64,000 nt of DNA, taken from contig DASRFA010000022.1 of assembly GCA_035651755.1 (NCBI GenBank), positions 1 through 64,000 of the forward strand, read 5' to 3'. A program made the translations under genes and the position numbers. The DNA comes from DASRFA01 sp035651755. Lineage in GTDB: Bacteria > Desulfobacterota > Binatia > UBA12015. This document shows positions 41,904 to 49,623 of the stretch, piece after piece. The first letter of the stretch is position 1; every line of letters starts with the position of its first letter. A model generated the notes under the pieces. It made no database searches. It was given only the letters and a program-made list of their open reading frames with translations, and had not been told where the DNA came from.

Positions 41904-42551
41904 ATGGATCTGAAGACGGTCGATCACCTCCTGACGACGACGCGCTCCGTGCGGAAGCGCCTCGACTTCTCCCGCCCGGTTCCGCGCGACGTCATCGAGC
42001 GCGCGATCGAGATCGCGGTCCAGGCGCCGACCGGCGGCAACAACCAGGGCTGGCACTTCGTCGTCGTCACGGACGCGGACAAGCGGCGGGCGCTGGCCGA
42101 CCTCTACCGGAAGGGCTGGGAGATCTACACGAGCATGCCGCGCGAGCAGCTTCCCGCGAGCGATCCGCGCGCCGGGCAGCTGCCGCGCGTGATCTCGTCG
42201 GCGCAGTACCTGACCGATCATTTCCACGAGGCGCCGGCCATGATCGTTCCCTGCATCGAAGGGCGATTCGAGACCCAGCCGCAGTTCGCGCAGGCCTCGC
42301 TCTACGGCTCCATCCTGCCCGCCGTTTGGTCGCTCATGCTCGCGCTCCGCGCGCGCGGCGTCGGCTCTGCGTGGACGACGATCCACCTCATCTTCGAGAA
42401 GGAGGCGGCCGAGGTGCTCGGGATCCCGCCGCACGTGACGCAGGCGGCGCTCCTGCCGGTCGCCTACTACACCGGCGGCGACTTCAAGCCCGCGAAGCGC
42501 CTTTCGGCGCGCGAGCTCACGTCCTGGAACGCCTGGGGTCGGCGGAGCTGA
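41904..42551 (+). CDS. Nitroreductase-family FMN oxidoreductase
   Basis: 215 aa. TTTRSVRKRLDFSRPVPRD (FMN phosphate contact), AVQAPTGGNNQGWHFVVVTD, then an insertion with the RVISSAQYLTDHFHEAPAMIV stretch and LMLALRARGVGSAWTT before PPHVTQAALLPVAYYTG. These enzymes form dimers with FMN and NAD(P)H and reduce nitro compounds, quinones or other acceptors. It is separated from the XRE-cupin gene by about 95 bp and may be its target. Confidence 0.92.
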   Translation: MDLKTVDHLLTTTRSVRKRLDFSRPVPRDVIERAIEIAVQAPTGGNNQGWHFVVVTDADKRRALADLYRKGWEIYTSMPREQLPASDPRAGQLPRVISSAQYLTDHFHEAPAMIVPCIEGRFETQPQFAQASLYGSILPAVWSLMLALRARGVGSAWTTIHLIFEKEAAEVLGIPPHVTQAALLPVAYYTGGDFKPAKRLSARELTSWNAWGRRS

Positions 42552-42573
42552 ACGAACCGGTTCAGCGGCCGGC

Positions 42574-42945
42574 TCAGCCGGGCAGGATCGGCACCTCGTT
42601 CGCGAGCCAGAGCGGCGAGCGCGCGAGGTCGATGAAGCGGCGCTCGTCGGCGAGGAGCGCCTCGCCGGCGCGCCGGCCCTCCTCGCTCGACGTCGCGGCC
42701 ACGATGTCGTCGACGCTGTCCCACCAGAGCTCGGCGATCCCGTCGTAGCCCTCGGGCGCTTCGCGCGACGCGCGGAGCGCGTCGTTCAGCGGCGTCGTGA
42801 GCGAGTGCAGCTGCACGTACCGCCGGATGCGGAGCGCGGCCGCATGGCTCCGGACGAGCGGCGCGTGGCGCTCGCGCCAGTAGCGCTGGAATTCCTCCCG
42901 CGACAGCTCGGGGAGGCGGTGCAGGCAGAAGACGAGCTTCACCAT
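42574..42945 (-). CDS. EthD domain-containing protein
   Basis: 123 aa. It starts MVKLVFCLHRLPELSREEFQ, followed by YWRERHAPLVRSHA, the signature of EthD dimeric ferredoxin-like barrel proteins. ELWWDSVDDI and the closing DLARSPLWLANEV complete the fold. EthD members include an accessory protein of a fuel-ether degradation P450 system and various small decarboxylase-like proteins. It starts 20 bp downstream of aceE on the same strand, so it may be transcribed with it. Confidence 0.85.
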   Translation of the reverse strand: MVKLVFCLHRLPELSREEFQRYWRERHAPLVRSHAAALRIRRYVQLHSLTTPLNDALRASREAPEGYDGIAELWWDSVDDIVAATSSEEGRRAGEALLADERRFIDLARSPLWLANEVPILPG

Positions 42946-42964
42946 GTCGTCACCGTTGCGGCGC

Positions 42965-45628
42965 TCAGGCGCGGGCGGGGTCGGGCTTGTCGGGGTCGAG
43001 GCCGAGGTCGGAGATCGCCTGCTGCACGACGGAGAGCTCGATCTCCTCCCGGCGGGCGAGCTCGTAGAGCGCCGCCACCGCGATCGACTCGGCGTCGACC
43101 TCGAAGAAACGGCGGAGCGCCTCGCGCGACTCGCTGCGGCCGAAGCCGTCGGTGCCGAGGGCGTGGATGCCGTCCGGGACCCAGGGGGCGATCATGTTCG
43201 CGAGCGTCTTCACGTTGTCGCTGGCGGCGACGACCGTCCAGGGCTCCTCGGCCAGCGCCTGCTGGAGCCAGGGTCGCTGCGGCTCGGCTTCCGGGTGAAG
43301 CATGTTCCAGCGCTCGCAGGCGACGGCGTCGCGTCGCAGCTCGTTGTAGCTCGTGACGCTCCAGACGGCGGCCGCGATGCCGCGCGCCTCGAGCAGCGCC
43401 TGCGCGCGGATCGCCTCGTGGAGGATCGCGCCGCTGCCGAAGAGGTGGATGCGCGGACCCGCCATCTCGGGCGCGGGCCGGACCTTGTAGAGGCCGCGCA
43501 GGATGCCGGCCTCGGCGCCGTCCGGCATCGGCGGCTGCGCCCAGGCCTCGTTCATGACCGTCAAGTAGTAGAAGACGTCCTCGCGCTCGACGTACATGCG
43601 CCGGAGGCCGTCCTCGACGATGACGGCGATCTCGTAGGCGTAGGCGGGATCGTACGCGCGGACGGTCGGGACCGCGCTCGCGAGCACGTGGCTGTGGCCG
43701 TCCTGGTGCTGCAGGCCCTCGCCGGCGAGCGTCGTGCGGCCGGCGGTCGCCCCGACGAGGAAGCCCTTGCCGCGCGCGTCGGCGTGCGCCCAGATGAGGT
43801 CGCCGATCCGCTGGAAGCCGAACATCGAGTAGAAGAGGAAGAACGGGATCGCGTTGACGCCGTTCGCGGCGTACGCGGTTCCCGCCGCGGTGAACGACGC
43901 CATCGCGCCCGCCTCGGTGATCCCCTCCTCGAGGAGCTGACCGTCCTCGACCTCGCGGTAGAAGGCGACGACGTCCGAGTCGACCGGCTCGTAGCGCTGT
44001 CCCTGCTGCGAGTAGATGCCGAACTTCCGGAAGAGGGAGTCCATGCCGAAGGTGCGCGCCTCGTCCGGGGCGATCGGCACGATCAGCTTCCCGATCGTCG
44101 GATCGCTCATCAGGTGGCGGAGGAGGGCGACGAAGACCTGCGTCGTCGCGACCTCGCGGCCGCCCTTGGGGTGCTTGAACTGCTCGAAGACGCCGGCCGG
44201 CAGCGCGGGCAGCGGCTTCGACCGCACCGTGCGGCGCGGCACCGGGCCGCCGAGCGCCGCGCGACGCTCGCGCAGGTACGCGACCTCCTCGGTGTCGTCG
44301 GCGGGACGGTAGAAGGGCACGTCCTCGAGCTGGGCGTCACCGATCGGGATGCCGAGGCGGTCGCGGAAGCCGCGCAGCTCGCGGTCCTTCAGCTTCTTCG
44401 CCTGGTGTGAGAAGTTCCGCCCTTCGCCGGCGGCGCCGAGGCCGTAGCCCTTGATCGTCTTCGCGAGGACGACGGTCGGCGCGTCGGTGTACTCGATCGC
44501 CGCCTTGTAGGCCGCGTAGACCTTCTCCGGGTCGTGGCCGCCGCGCCGCAGCTTGCTGAGCTTCGCGTCGGTCAGGTCCTCCACGAGCCGCAGCAGCTCC
44601 GGGTACTTCCCGAAGAAGTCGGCCCGGATGTAGGCGCCCGACTCGACGGTGTACTTCTGGTACTGCCCGTCGACGACCTCGCCCATCCGCCGCACTAGGA
44701 GGCCGCTGTCGTCGCGCGCGAGAAGCGGATCCCAGTCGTCGCCCCAGACGACCTTGATCACGTTCCAGCCCGCGCCGCGGAATGCCGCCTCGAGCTCCTG
44801 GATGATCTTCCCGTTGCCGCGCACCGGTCCGTCGAGCCGCTGGAGGTTGCAATTGACGACCCAGATCAGGTTCCCGAGGTGCTCGCGCGACGCGAGCGTG
44901 ATCGCGCCCATGCTCTCGGGCTCGTCCATCTCGCCGTCGCCGAGGAAGGCCCAGACGCGGGAGCTCTCGGTGTCGGCGAGCCCGCGCGCCTGCAGGTAGC
45001 GGTTGAAGCGCGCCTGGTAGATCGACGAGATCGCCGAGAGGCCCATCGAGACGGTCGGGAACTCCCAGAAGTCGGGCATCAGCCATGGATGCGGGTACGA
45101 GCTGAGCCCGCCGCCCGGAGCGAGCTCGCGGCGGAAGTTCTCGAGCTGGGTCTGGCTGAGCCGACCTTCCAGGAACGCGCGCGCGTAGATCCCGGGCGCG
45201 GCGTGCCCCTGGAAGTAGACGAAGTCGCCCGCCGCTTCCGGCGTGTGGGCGCGGAAGAAGTGGTGGAAGCCGACCTCGAGGAGCGTCGCGAGCGAGGCGT
45301 AGGTCGAGATGTGGCCGCCGATTCCGCCCGAGTGAACGTTCGCCCGGACGACCATCGCCATCGCGTTCCAGCGGATGAGGTTCTTGATCCGGCGTTCGAT
45401 CTCGCGGTCGCCGGGATAGACCGGCTGGTCCTCGACCGGGATGGTGTTGACGTAGGGTGTGTTCGCGGTGAACGGCATGAGGACGCCGTTCCGCTGGCCC
45501 TGCTCGACGAGGCGCGACAGCACGAGACGCGCGCGCGACTGCCCGTCGCCGTGCAGCAGCTTTCCGAACGAGTCCTCCCAGGCGCGCGTCGTTTCCGGAT
45601 CTCGGTCCGGCTGCGGCTCGATGTCCAT
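42965..45628 (-). CDS. aceE: Pyruvate dehydrogenase E1, homodimeric type
   Basis: 887 aa from ATG 45628, the same length as E. coli AceE (an in-frame GTG at 45646 is possible; no clear Shine-Dalgarno). It decarboxylates pyruvate on thiamine diphosphate and passes the acetyl group to E2. Key regions: IRWNAMAMVVRAN, GHISTYASLATLLEVGFHHFF in two blocks, the ThDP motif GDGEMDEPES (about 229-238) with NLIWVVNCNLQRLDG, KTIKGYG, and the C-terminal domain TDGFGRSESREALRRFFEV. No aceF or lpd is in the window, which is unusual for aceE. Confidence 0.97.
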   Translation of the reverse strand: MDIEPQPDRDPETTRAWEDSFGKLLHGDGQSRARLVLSRLVEQGQRNGVLMPFTANTPYVNTIPVEDQPVYPGDREIERRIKNLIRWNAMAMVVRANVHSGGIGGHISTYASLATLLEVGFHHFFRAHTPEAAGDFVYFQGHAAPGIYARAFLEGRLSQTQLENFRRELAPGGGLSSYPHPWLMPDFWEFPTVSMGLSAISSIYQARFNRYLQARGLADTESSRVWAFLGDGEMDEPESMGAITLASREHLGNLIWVVNCNLQRLDGPVRGNGKIIQELEAAFRGAGWNVIKVVWGDDWDPLLARDDSGLLVRRMGEVVDGQYQKYTVESGAYIRADFFGKYPELLRLVEDLTDAKLSKLRRGGHDPEKVYAAYKAAIEYTDAPTVVLAKTIKGYGLGAAGEGRNFSHQAKKLKDRELRGFRDRLGIPIGDAQLEDVPFYRPADDTEEVAYLRERRAALGGPVPRRTVRSKPLPALPAGVFEQFKHPKGGREVATTQVFVALLRHLMSDPTIGKLIVPIAPDEARTFGMDSLFRKFGIYSQQGQRYEPVDSDVVAFYREVEDGQLLEEGITEAGAMASFTAAGTAYAANGVNAIPFFLFYSMFGFQRIGDLIWAHADARGKGFLVGATAGRTTLAGEGLQHQDGHSHVLASAVPTVRAYDPAYAYEIAVIVEDGLRRMYVEREDVFYYLTVMNEAWAQPPMPDGAEAGILRGLYKVRPAPEMAGPRIHLFGSGAILHEAIRAQALLEARGIAAAVWSVTSYNELRRDAVACERWNMLHPEAEPQRPWLQQALAEEPWTVVAASDNVKTLANMIAPWVPDGIHALGTDGFGRSESREALRRFFEVDAESIAVAALYELARREEIELSVVQQAISDLGLDPDKPDPARA

Positions 45629-45830
45629 GAGAGCCGAGGATACCACGCGCGCCGGGCCGACTCCGGGTGGGCGGCGCGTGTGATGGCACGTCGGGCGCGT
45701 GGCTTCGTGCCGGTGGGCCGCCGGCGCCGTGTGCGCGGGCGCGTCACACGGTGGGCGTGGTCCGCCGAAGCCGTTGTGCGGGCGCTCAGTCCGGGTCTCG
45801 TTCGAGGGGGGCGGAGCGCGCCGAACGATT
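45629..45830. other. Intergenic region between ilvB and aceE
   Basis: About 200 bp between two minus-strand genes. It must carry the aceE promoter. I recognise no hexamers or operators and no gene in it. Confidence 0.35.
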
Positions 45831-47657
45831 TTAGAACCCGGCGTTGCGGTCGACGGTGACGTCTTTCTTGGTGCGGGGTTTGATGTGCTTCCCGGTGATC
45901 ATGTCCTTGTAGCCCATGCCGGGGCCGATCATCGGGTACACGTGGGCGGTCTGGTCGACGACGACCTCGAGGAAGGCGGGGCCGGCGGAGCGCACGAACT
46001 CCTCGAGCGCGGGGCGGAGCTCGTCGCGCTTGGTCACGCGGCGCACGAACGGGAAGCCGTCCGCTTCGACGGCGCGCACGAAGTCCTTCTTGTGGAGCGT
46101 CTTGTCGGACCCCGAGTAGCGGTTGGCGTAGAAGAGGTCCTGCCACTGCCGGACCATCCCATCGCCGTAGTTGTTCAGGAGGAGGACCTTCACCGGGATG
46201 TCGTAGGTCGTGAGCGTCTCCAGCTCGCCCAGGTTCATGCGGATCGAGCCGTCGCCGTCGACGTCGATCACGAGCTTCCCGGGGTTGGCGAGCTGCGCGC
46301 CGATCGCCGCCGGGAGGCCGAAGCCCATCGTCCCCATGCTGCCCGAGGTGAGGAAGCTCCGCGGGTGGACGAAGTCGAGGTACTGGGCGGCCCACATCTG
46401 GTGCTGGCCGACGCCCGTCGTCACGATCGCCTCGCCGCGCGTGATCTCGTTCAGCTGCGAGAGCACCTCCTCGGACTGTACGGCGGTCGACTCGCGGTTG
46501 AAGTCGAGCGGGTGCGCGCGCCGGAGCTCGGACACGTGCTTCAGCCAGCGGCCGAAGTCCTTGCGGAAGCCCTTGCCGGCGCGCGTGAGCTGGGCGAGGC
46601 CGCGCTTCGCGTCGCACACGTACGCCCAGTCGACGCCCTTCACCTTGCCGATCTCCGACGCGTCGACGTCGAGGTGCGCGATCTTCGCGTTCGGAGCGAA
46701 CTCCTTCACCTTGCCGGCGACGCGATCGTCGAAGCGCGATCCGACGGCGAAGAGGAAGTCGCAGTCCTCGACGGCGTAGTTCGCGTAGGCGGTGCCGTGC
46801 ATGCCGAGCATGTGGAGCGAGAGGTCGCTCGTCGTGTCCATGGCGCCGATGCCGAGGAGCGTCGTCACGACCGGGATGCGGAAGCGCTGCGCGAACGCCC
46901 GCAGCTCGCTCGCGGCGTTGGCGTTGTGGACGCCGCCGCCGGCGTAGATGAGCGGCCGCTCGCTCTCCCCGAGCAGGCGGTAGAACTCCTTCGCGGCGTC
47001 GTCGGGGAGCGACGCGCGGTTCAGCGCGGCGAGCCGCTCGTCGTAGCCGCGGAGGTGGAGGAGCCCGGAGCCCTGGAACGTGCCGGGAGCGAGCTGGACG
47101 TCGCGCGGGATGTCGACGACGACCGGCCCGGGCCGCCCGCTCCGCGCCAGCTCGAAGGCCGTCCGCATCGTCTGCTCGACCTTGGTCTCGTCGGTCACGA
47201 GGAAGACGTGCTTGGCGCACGCCGACATGATGTTGAAGACCGGCGCCTCCTGGAACGCGTCGGTTCCCATGGCGGCGCGCGGCACCTGCCCGCAGACCAG
47301 GACGACCGGCACGGAGTCGGCGTGGCAGTCGCGGATCGGCGTGACCGAGTTCGTCGCGCCCGGCCCGGACGTGACGATGAAGACGCCGACCTTCCCGCTC
47401 GCGCGCGCGTAGCCCGCCGCCATGAAGCCGGCGCCCTGCTCGGTCGCCGGGACGACGAGCCGGACCTCCTCCGACTTCGGGCGACCGGCGTTGTGCCGGA
47501 AGATCGCGTCGTAGGTGGGGAGGATCGCGCCGCCGCTGTACCCGAAGACCGTGCCGACGCCCTCGTCCGCGAGCACCTGGACGATCATGTCGGCGCCCGT
47601 CATCTGCGTTCCCGCGAGCGGGTGCTTGGCGTGCTTCGGCTCGGGCAGGCTCGTCAT
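45831..47657 (-). CDS. ilvB: Acetolactate synthase, large (catalytic) subunit
   Basis: 608 aa. It condenses two pyruvates, or pyruvate and 2-oxobutyrate, in branched-chain amino acid synthesis. FGYSGGAILP, VVPATEQGAGFMAAGYAR with the catalytic Glu, VTSGPGATN, the FAD-binding middle domain (GAMDTTSDLSLHMLGMHG), GSMGTMGFGLPAAIGA and the ThDP motif VDGDGSIRMN with NNYGDGMVRQWQ are all present. The closing GPGMGYKDMI is an AHAS-type C-terminus. The regulatory subunit ilvN, usually adjacent, is absent here. Confidence 0.95.
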   Translation of the reverse strand: MTSLPEPKHAKHPLAGTQMTGADMIVQVLADEGVGTVFGYSGGAILPTYDAIFRHNAGRPKSEEVRLVVPATEQGAGFMAAGYARASGKVGVFIVTSGPGATNSVTPIRDCHADSVPVVLVCGQVPRAAMGTDAFQEAPVFNIMSACAKHVFLVTDETKVEQTMRTAFELARSGRPGPVVVDIPRDVQLAPGTFQGSGLLHLRGYDERLAALNRASLPDDAAKEFYRLLGESERPLIYAGGGVHNANAASELRAFAQRFRIPVVTTLLGIGAMDTTSDLSLHMLGMHGTAYANYAVEDCDFLFAVGSRFDDRVAGKVKEFAPNAKIAHLDVDASEIGKVKGVDWAYVCDAKRGLAQLTRAGKGFRKDFGRWLKHVSELRRAHPLDFNRESTAVQSEEVLSQLNEITRGEAIVTTGVGQHQMWAAQYLDFVHPRSFLTSGSMGTMGFGLPAAIGAQLANPGKLVIDVDGDGSIRMNLGELETLTTYDIPVKVLLLNNYGDGMVRQWQDLFYANRYSGSDKTLHKKDFVRAVEADGFPFVRRVTKRDELRPALEEFVRSAGPAFLEVVVDQTAHVYPMIGPGMGYKDMITGKHIKPRTKKDVTVDRNAGF

Positions 47658-47794
47658 CTCGGAATCATCCTTTTTCTCGCAGAATCGCGGATTTCGCGTA
47701 GCATCCCGGCCCCGCAGGCGCTACCGCCGGCGCGCCGCTGAGGTGCCGCGCGACGTCGCTTCGCGTGCGCGGTCGCGCTGTGGCAACACCGAGC
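47658..47794. other. Divergent ilvB/tadA intergenic region
   Basis: 137 bp. I looked for an ilv leader (a run of Ile/Val/Leu codons with a terminator) and did not find one. The AT-richer start (TCATCCTTTTTCTCGCAG) is on the ilvB side and may hold its promoter. Confidence 0.35.
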
Positions 47795-48298
47795 ATGGCC
47801 GAGCCGCGCGGCGGGTCCGACGAAGATCACCGCTGGATGGCGATCGCGCTCGAGGAGGCGAGGCGCGGCGGCGCGAGCGGCGAGGTGCCGATCGGGGCCG
47901 TCGTCGTGCGCGACGGCCGGGAGCTCGCGCGCGCGCACAACGCGCCGATCGGCCTCTGCGATCCCACGGCGCACGCCGAGGTGCTGGCGCTCCGGCGCGC
48001 GGCCCTCGTCTGCGCCGAGTATCGACTGCCGGGCGCGACCCTCTACGCGACCATCGAGCCGTGTCCGCTCTGCTGGGGCGCCGCCCTGCACGCGCGCGTC
48101 GCTCGCCTCGTGTACGGCGCGCGCGACCCGAAGGCGGGCGCACTGGGGTCGGTCGTCGACCTGCCCGCGGCGCGCGGCTTCAACCACCGCATCGAGGTGA
48201 CGTGCGGCGTCGGTGCGGACGAGGCCGCCGACCTGCTCCAGACCTTCTTCCGCGGCCGCCGCGCAGCGGCGCGTCTTCCCGCCGACTCCAAGCGCTGA
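47795..48298 (+). CDS. tadA: tRNA adenosine(34) deaminase TadA
   Basis: 167 aa from ATG 47795 (a GTG at 47765 is also in frame). It is a zinc cytidine-deaminase fold with GEVPIGAVVVRDG, PTAHAEVLALRRAA (HAE: zinc ligand and proton shuttle) and TIEPCPLCWGAALHARV (PCxxC zinc ligands), then VYGARDPKAGALGSV and a C-terminal FFRGRRAAARL tail. It deaminates A34 of tRNA-Arg(ACG) to inosine. Its position just ahead of a tRNA gene cluster is fitting but may be coincidental. Confidence 0.94.
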   Translation: MAEPRGGSDEDHRWMAIALEEARRGGASGEVPIGAVVVRDGRELARAHNAPIGLCDPTAHAEVLALRRAALVCAEYRLPGATLYATIEPCPLCWGAALHARVARLVYGARDPKAGALGSVVDLPAARGFNHRIEVTCGVGADEAADLLQTFFRGRRAAARLPADSKR

Positions 48299-48351
48299 CC
48301 CGTGCCGCGTTGCTTGCGGCCCTACGAGGGGACGGTTAGACCGCCCGAACG

Positions 48352-48441
48352 GGAGAGGTGGCCGAGCCCGGTTGAAGGCGCACGACTCGAAATCGTGTGT
48401 GCCCCAAAAGGGCACCGTGGGTTCAAATCCCACCCTCTCCG
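48352..48441 (+). tRNA. tRNA-Ser (CGA)
   Basis: A 90-nt cloverleaf: acceptor GGAGAGG pairs with CCTCTCC at 48434-48440, discriminator G. The anticodon stem CACGA/TCGTG holds loop CTCGAAA with CGA at 48388-48390, reading UCG. The long variable arm (around GCCCCAAAAGGGC) is expected for a class II tRNA. The T-loop sequence GGTTCAAATC is normal. CCA is not encoded. Confidence 0.95.
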
Positions 48442-48513
48442 CTGTTTCCTCCCGCGCTCCATAAATGCGACGCGCAGCGCTCCACACCCGTTGCGGAGCC
48501 GTGGGAGCGAGGA

Positions 48514-48532
48514 GCCGCGGCTTTGCCGCGGC
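48514..48532. repeat. 8-bp perfect stem hairpin between tRNA-Ser genes
   Basis: GCCGCGGC TTT GCCGCGGC: the arms are perfect inverted repeats around TTT. With the second hairpin at 48559 it fills the 164-bp spacer between the two tRNA-Ser genes. Confidence 0.6.
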
Positions 48533-48558
48533 GACGAGGCCCATCGGAGGAGCGCAGC

Positions 48559-48581
48559 CTGGCGAGCGAAGCTCGCCAGGC
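48559..48581. repeat. 10-bp perfect stem hairpin between tRNA-Ser genes
   Basis: CCTGGCGAGC, GAA loop, GCTCGCCAGG. It sits 25 bp before the second tRNA-Ser. It could separate or terminate tRNA transcripts, or be a repeat element; the hairpin-rich style matches the array at 8152-8320. Confidence 0.6.
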
Positions 48582-48605
48582 GAGCACCGCACGGGGGCGA
48601 AATTG

Positions 48606-48695
<90 letters not shown>

Positions 48696-48755
48696 TTCCT
48701 CCGCCGGTTGCTCTCCGGCAGCCGGTCCAGTAACGAACGGGCTTCGAGGCGTCGC

Positions 48756-48829
48756 GCGGGTGTAGCTCAGCTGGCTAGAGCGCAACCTTGCCAAGGTTGA
48801 GGTCGCCGGTTCGACCCCGGTCACCCGCT
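48756..48829 (+). tRNA. tRNA-Gly (GCC)
   Basis: 74 nt. Acceptor GCGGGTG pairs with CACCCGC, discriminator T. D-arm TAGCTCAGCTGGCTAGAGC, anticodon stem CAACC/GGTTG with loop TTGCCAA (anticodon GCC at 48790-48792), T-arm GCCGGTTCGACCCCGGT. CCA not encoded. It is followed by a GC hairpin at 48832. Confidence 0.95.
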
Positions 48830-48831
48830 CT

Positions 48832-48853
48832 CGCGCCCCTTCGCGGGGGCGCG
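48832..48853. terminator. Hairpin after tRNA-Gly
   Basis: CGCGCCCC, loop TTCGCG, GGGGCGCG: an 8-bp perfect stem that begins 3 bp after the tRNA-Gly end. No T-run follows. Likely the end of the Ser-Ser-Gly tRNA transcript. Confidence 0.55.
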
Positions 48854-48974
48854 TCTCGCGCCCGTTTCACGGGGTGTTTCGCCGCGGCCTCGCAGGTCGC
48901 GGCGGAGCCGCTTCGCGGCGCAGGGCGTCGATTTTTCTCGCCTGTCGCCCCGTCGTCGTGCTACGGCGTCATCC

Positions 48975-49508
48975 ATGGCGTCGAGCACGGTCTTCGTCAG
49001 CAATTTCCCGTTCGCCACGACGGAGGATGAGCTCCGCGAGCGCTTCGAGCACCTCGCCGCCGTGCGCAGCGTCCGCATCATCGTCGACCGCGAGAGCGGC
49101 CGGTCGCGCGGCTTCGCGTTCGTCGAGCTGGTCGACACCAACGCCGTCGACGGCGTGATCGAGGCCCTCGACGGGACCGAGCTCAAGGGCCGCCGCCTCG
49201 CGGTCAGCAAGGCGCGCGGCCGCGCCGGTGCGCCGGAGCCACGGCCGGCGCGCGCGCCCGCGCGCGCCGGCGAGGCGGCGAGCGGCGGAGGCGCAGAGCC
49301 GTCCGCACCGCGTCACGAGCCGCCGTTCCGCCATCGGATCGTGATCGACTGGCTCGAGGACTCGGCGTCGTACCTCGCGTCCGTCCCCGACCTCGACGTG
49401 AGCGCGCAGGCGCCGACGATCGACGCGGCGGTGCGCGAGGCGCGCGCGCGCGCCGACCAGGCCCGCCCCGCGCCGCTGTCCGACGACGACGATCAGCCCC
49501 TTCGCTAG
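48975..49508 (+). CDS. RRM RNA-binding protein with C-terminal HicB-like domain
   Basis: 177 aa. The N-terminal RNA-recognition motif (about 3-80) has VFVSNF (RNP2) and RGFAFVEL (RNP1 with the aromatic stacking residue), as in bacterial Rbp proteins. A Pro/Ala/Arg linker (about 82-115) follows. The C-terminal part reads RIVIDWLEDSASYLASVP, then DLDVSAQAPTIDAAVREARA. This is the strand pattern of HicB-type antitoxins (sheet with D/E-x-SYxASVPDL and a helix of A/R repeats), without the usual DNA-binding tail. No hicA partner is adjacent. The RRM call is firm; the HicB-like call is by motif. The likely function is RNA binding regulated or dimerised by the second domain. Confidence 0.8.
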   Translation: MASSTVFVSNFPFATTEDELRERFEHLAAVRSVRIIVDRESGRSRGFAFVELVDTNAVDGVIEALDGTELKGRRLAVSKARGRAGAPEPRPARAPARAGEAASGGGAEPSAPRHEPPFRHRIVIDWLEDSASYLASVPDLDVSAQAPTIDAAVREARARADQARPAPLSDDDDQPLR

Positions 49509-49524
49509 TTTCCGGTCGCGCCCT

Positions 49525-49536
49525 TGTCACTTGACA
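49525..49536. promoter_or_regulatory. -35-like TTGACA within a small inverted repeat
   Basis: TGTCA-CT-TGACA spans 49525-49536, and its right arm lies within a consensus -35 hexamer TTGACA at 49531. No good -10 follows at 16-18 bp. It lies about 90 bp before the probable start of the BRCT-HTH-TPR gene and could be its promoter with an autoregulatory site. Weak evidence. Confidence 0.3.
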
Positions 49537-49623
49537 GACGCGGCTCGATGCGAAACGGATCGGTTCGAGTCGAGTGACGGCTCGACGGGCGCGCGCGACG
49601 CCGCGCGCGCCGGGGGTGGCGGC

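Noticed and set aside
47658..47794. Attenuator leader for ilvB
   Set aside because: No leader peptide rich in Ile, Val or Leu and no terminator/antiterminator pair could be found.
49531..49623. N-terminal extension of the BRCT-HTH-TPR gene from a TTG
   Set aside because: The TTG lies within a consensus -35 (TTGACA) and the added residues are Ala/Gly/Arg-rich. A GTG at 49624 precedes the BRCT domain more closely.
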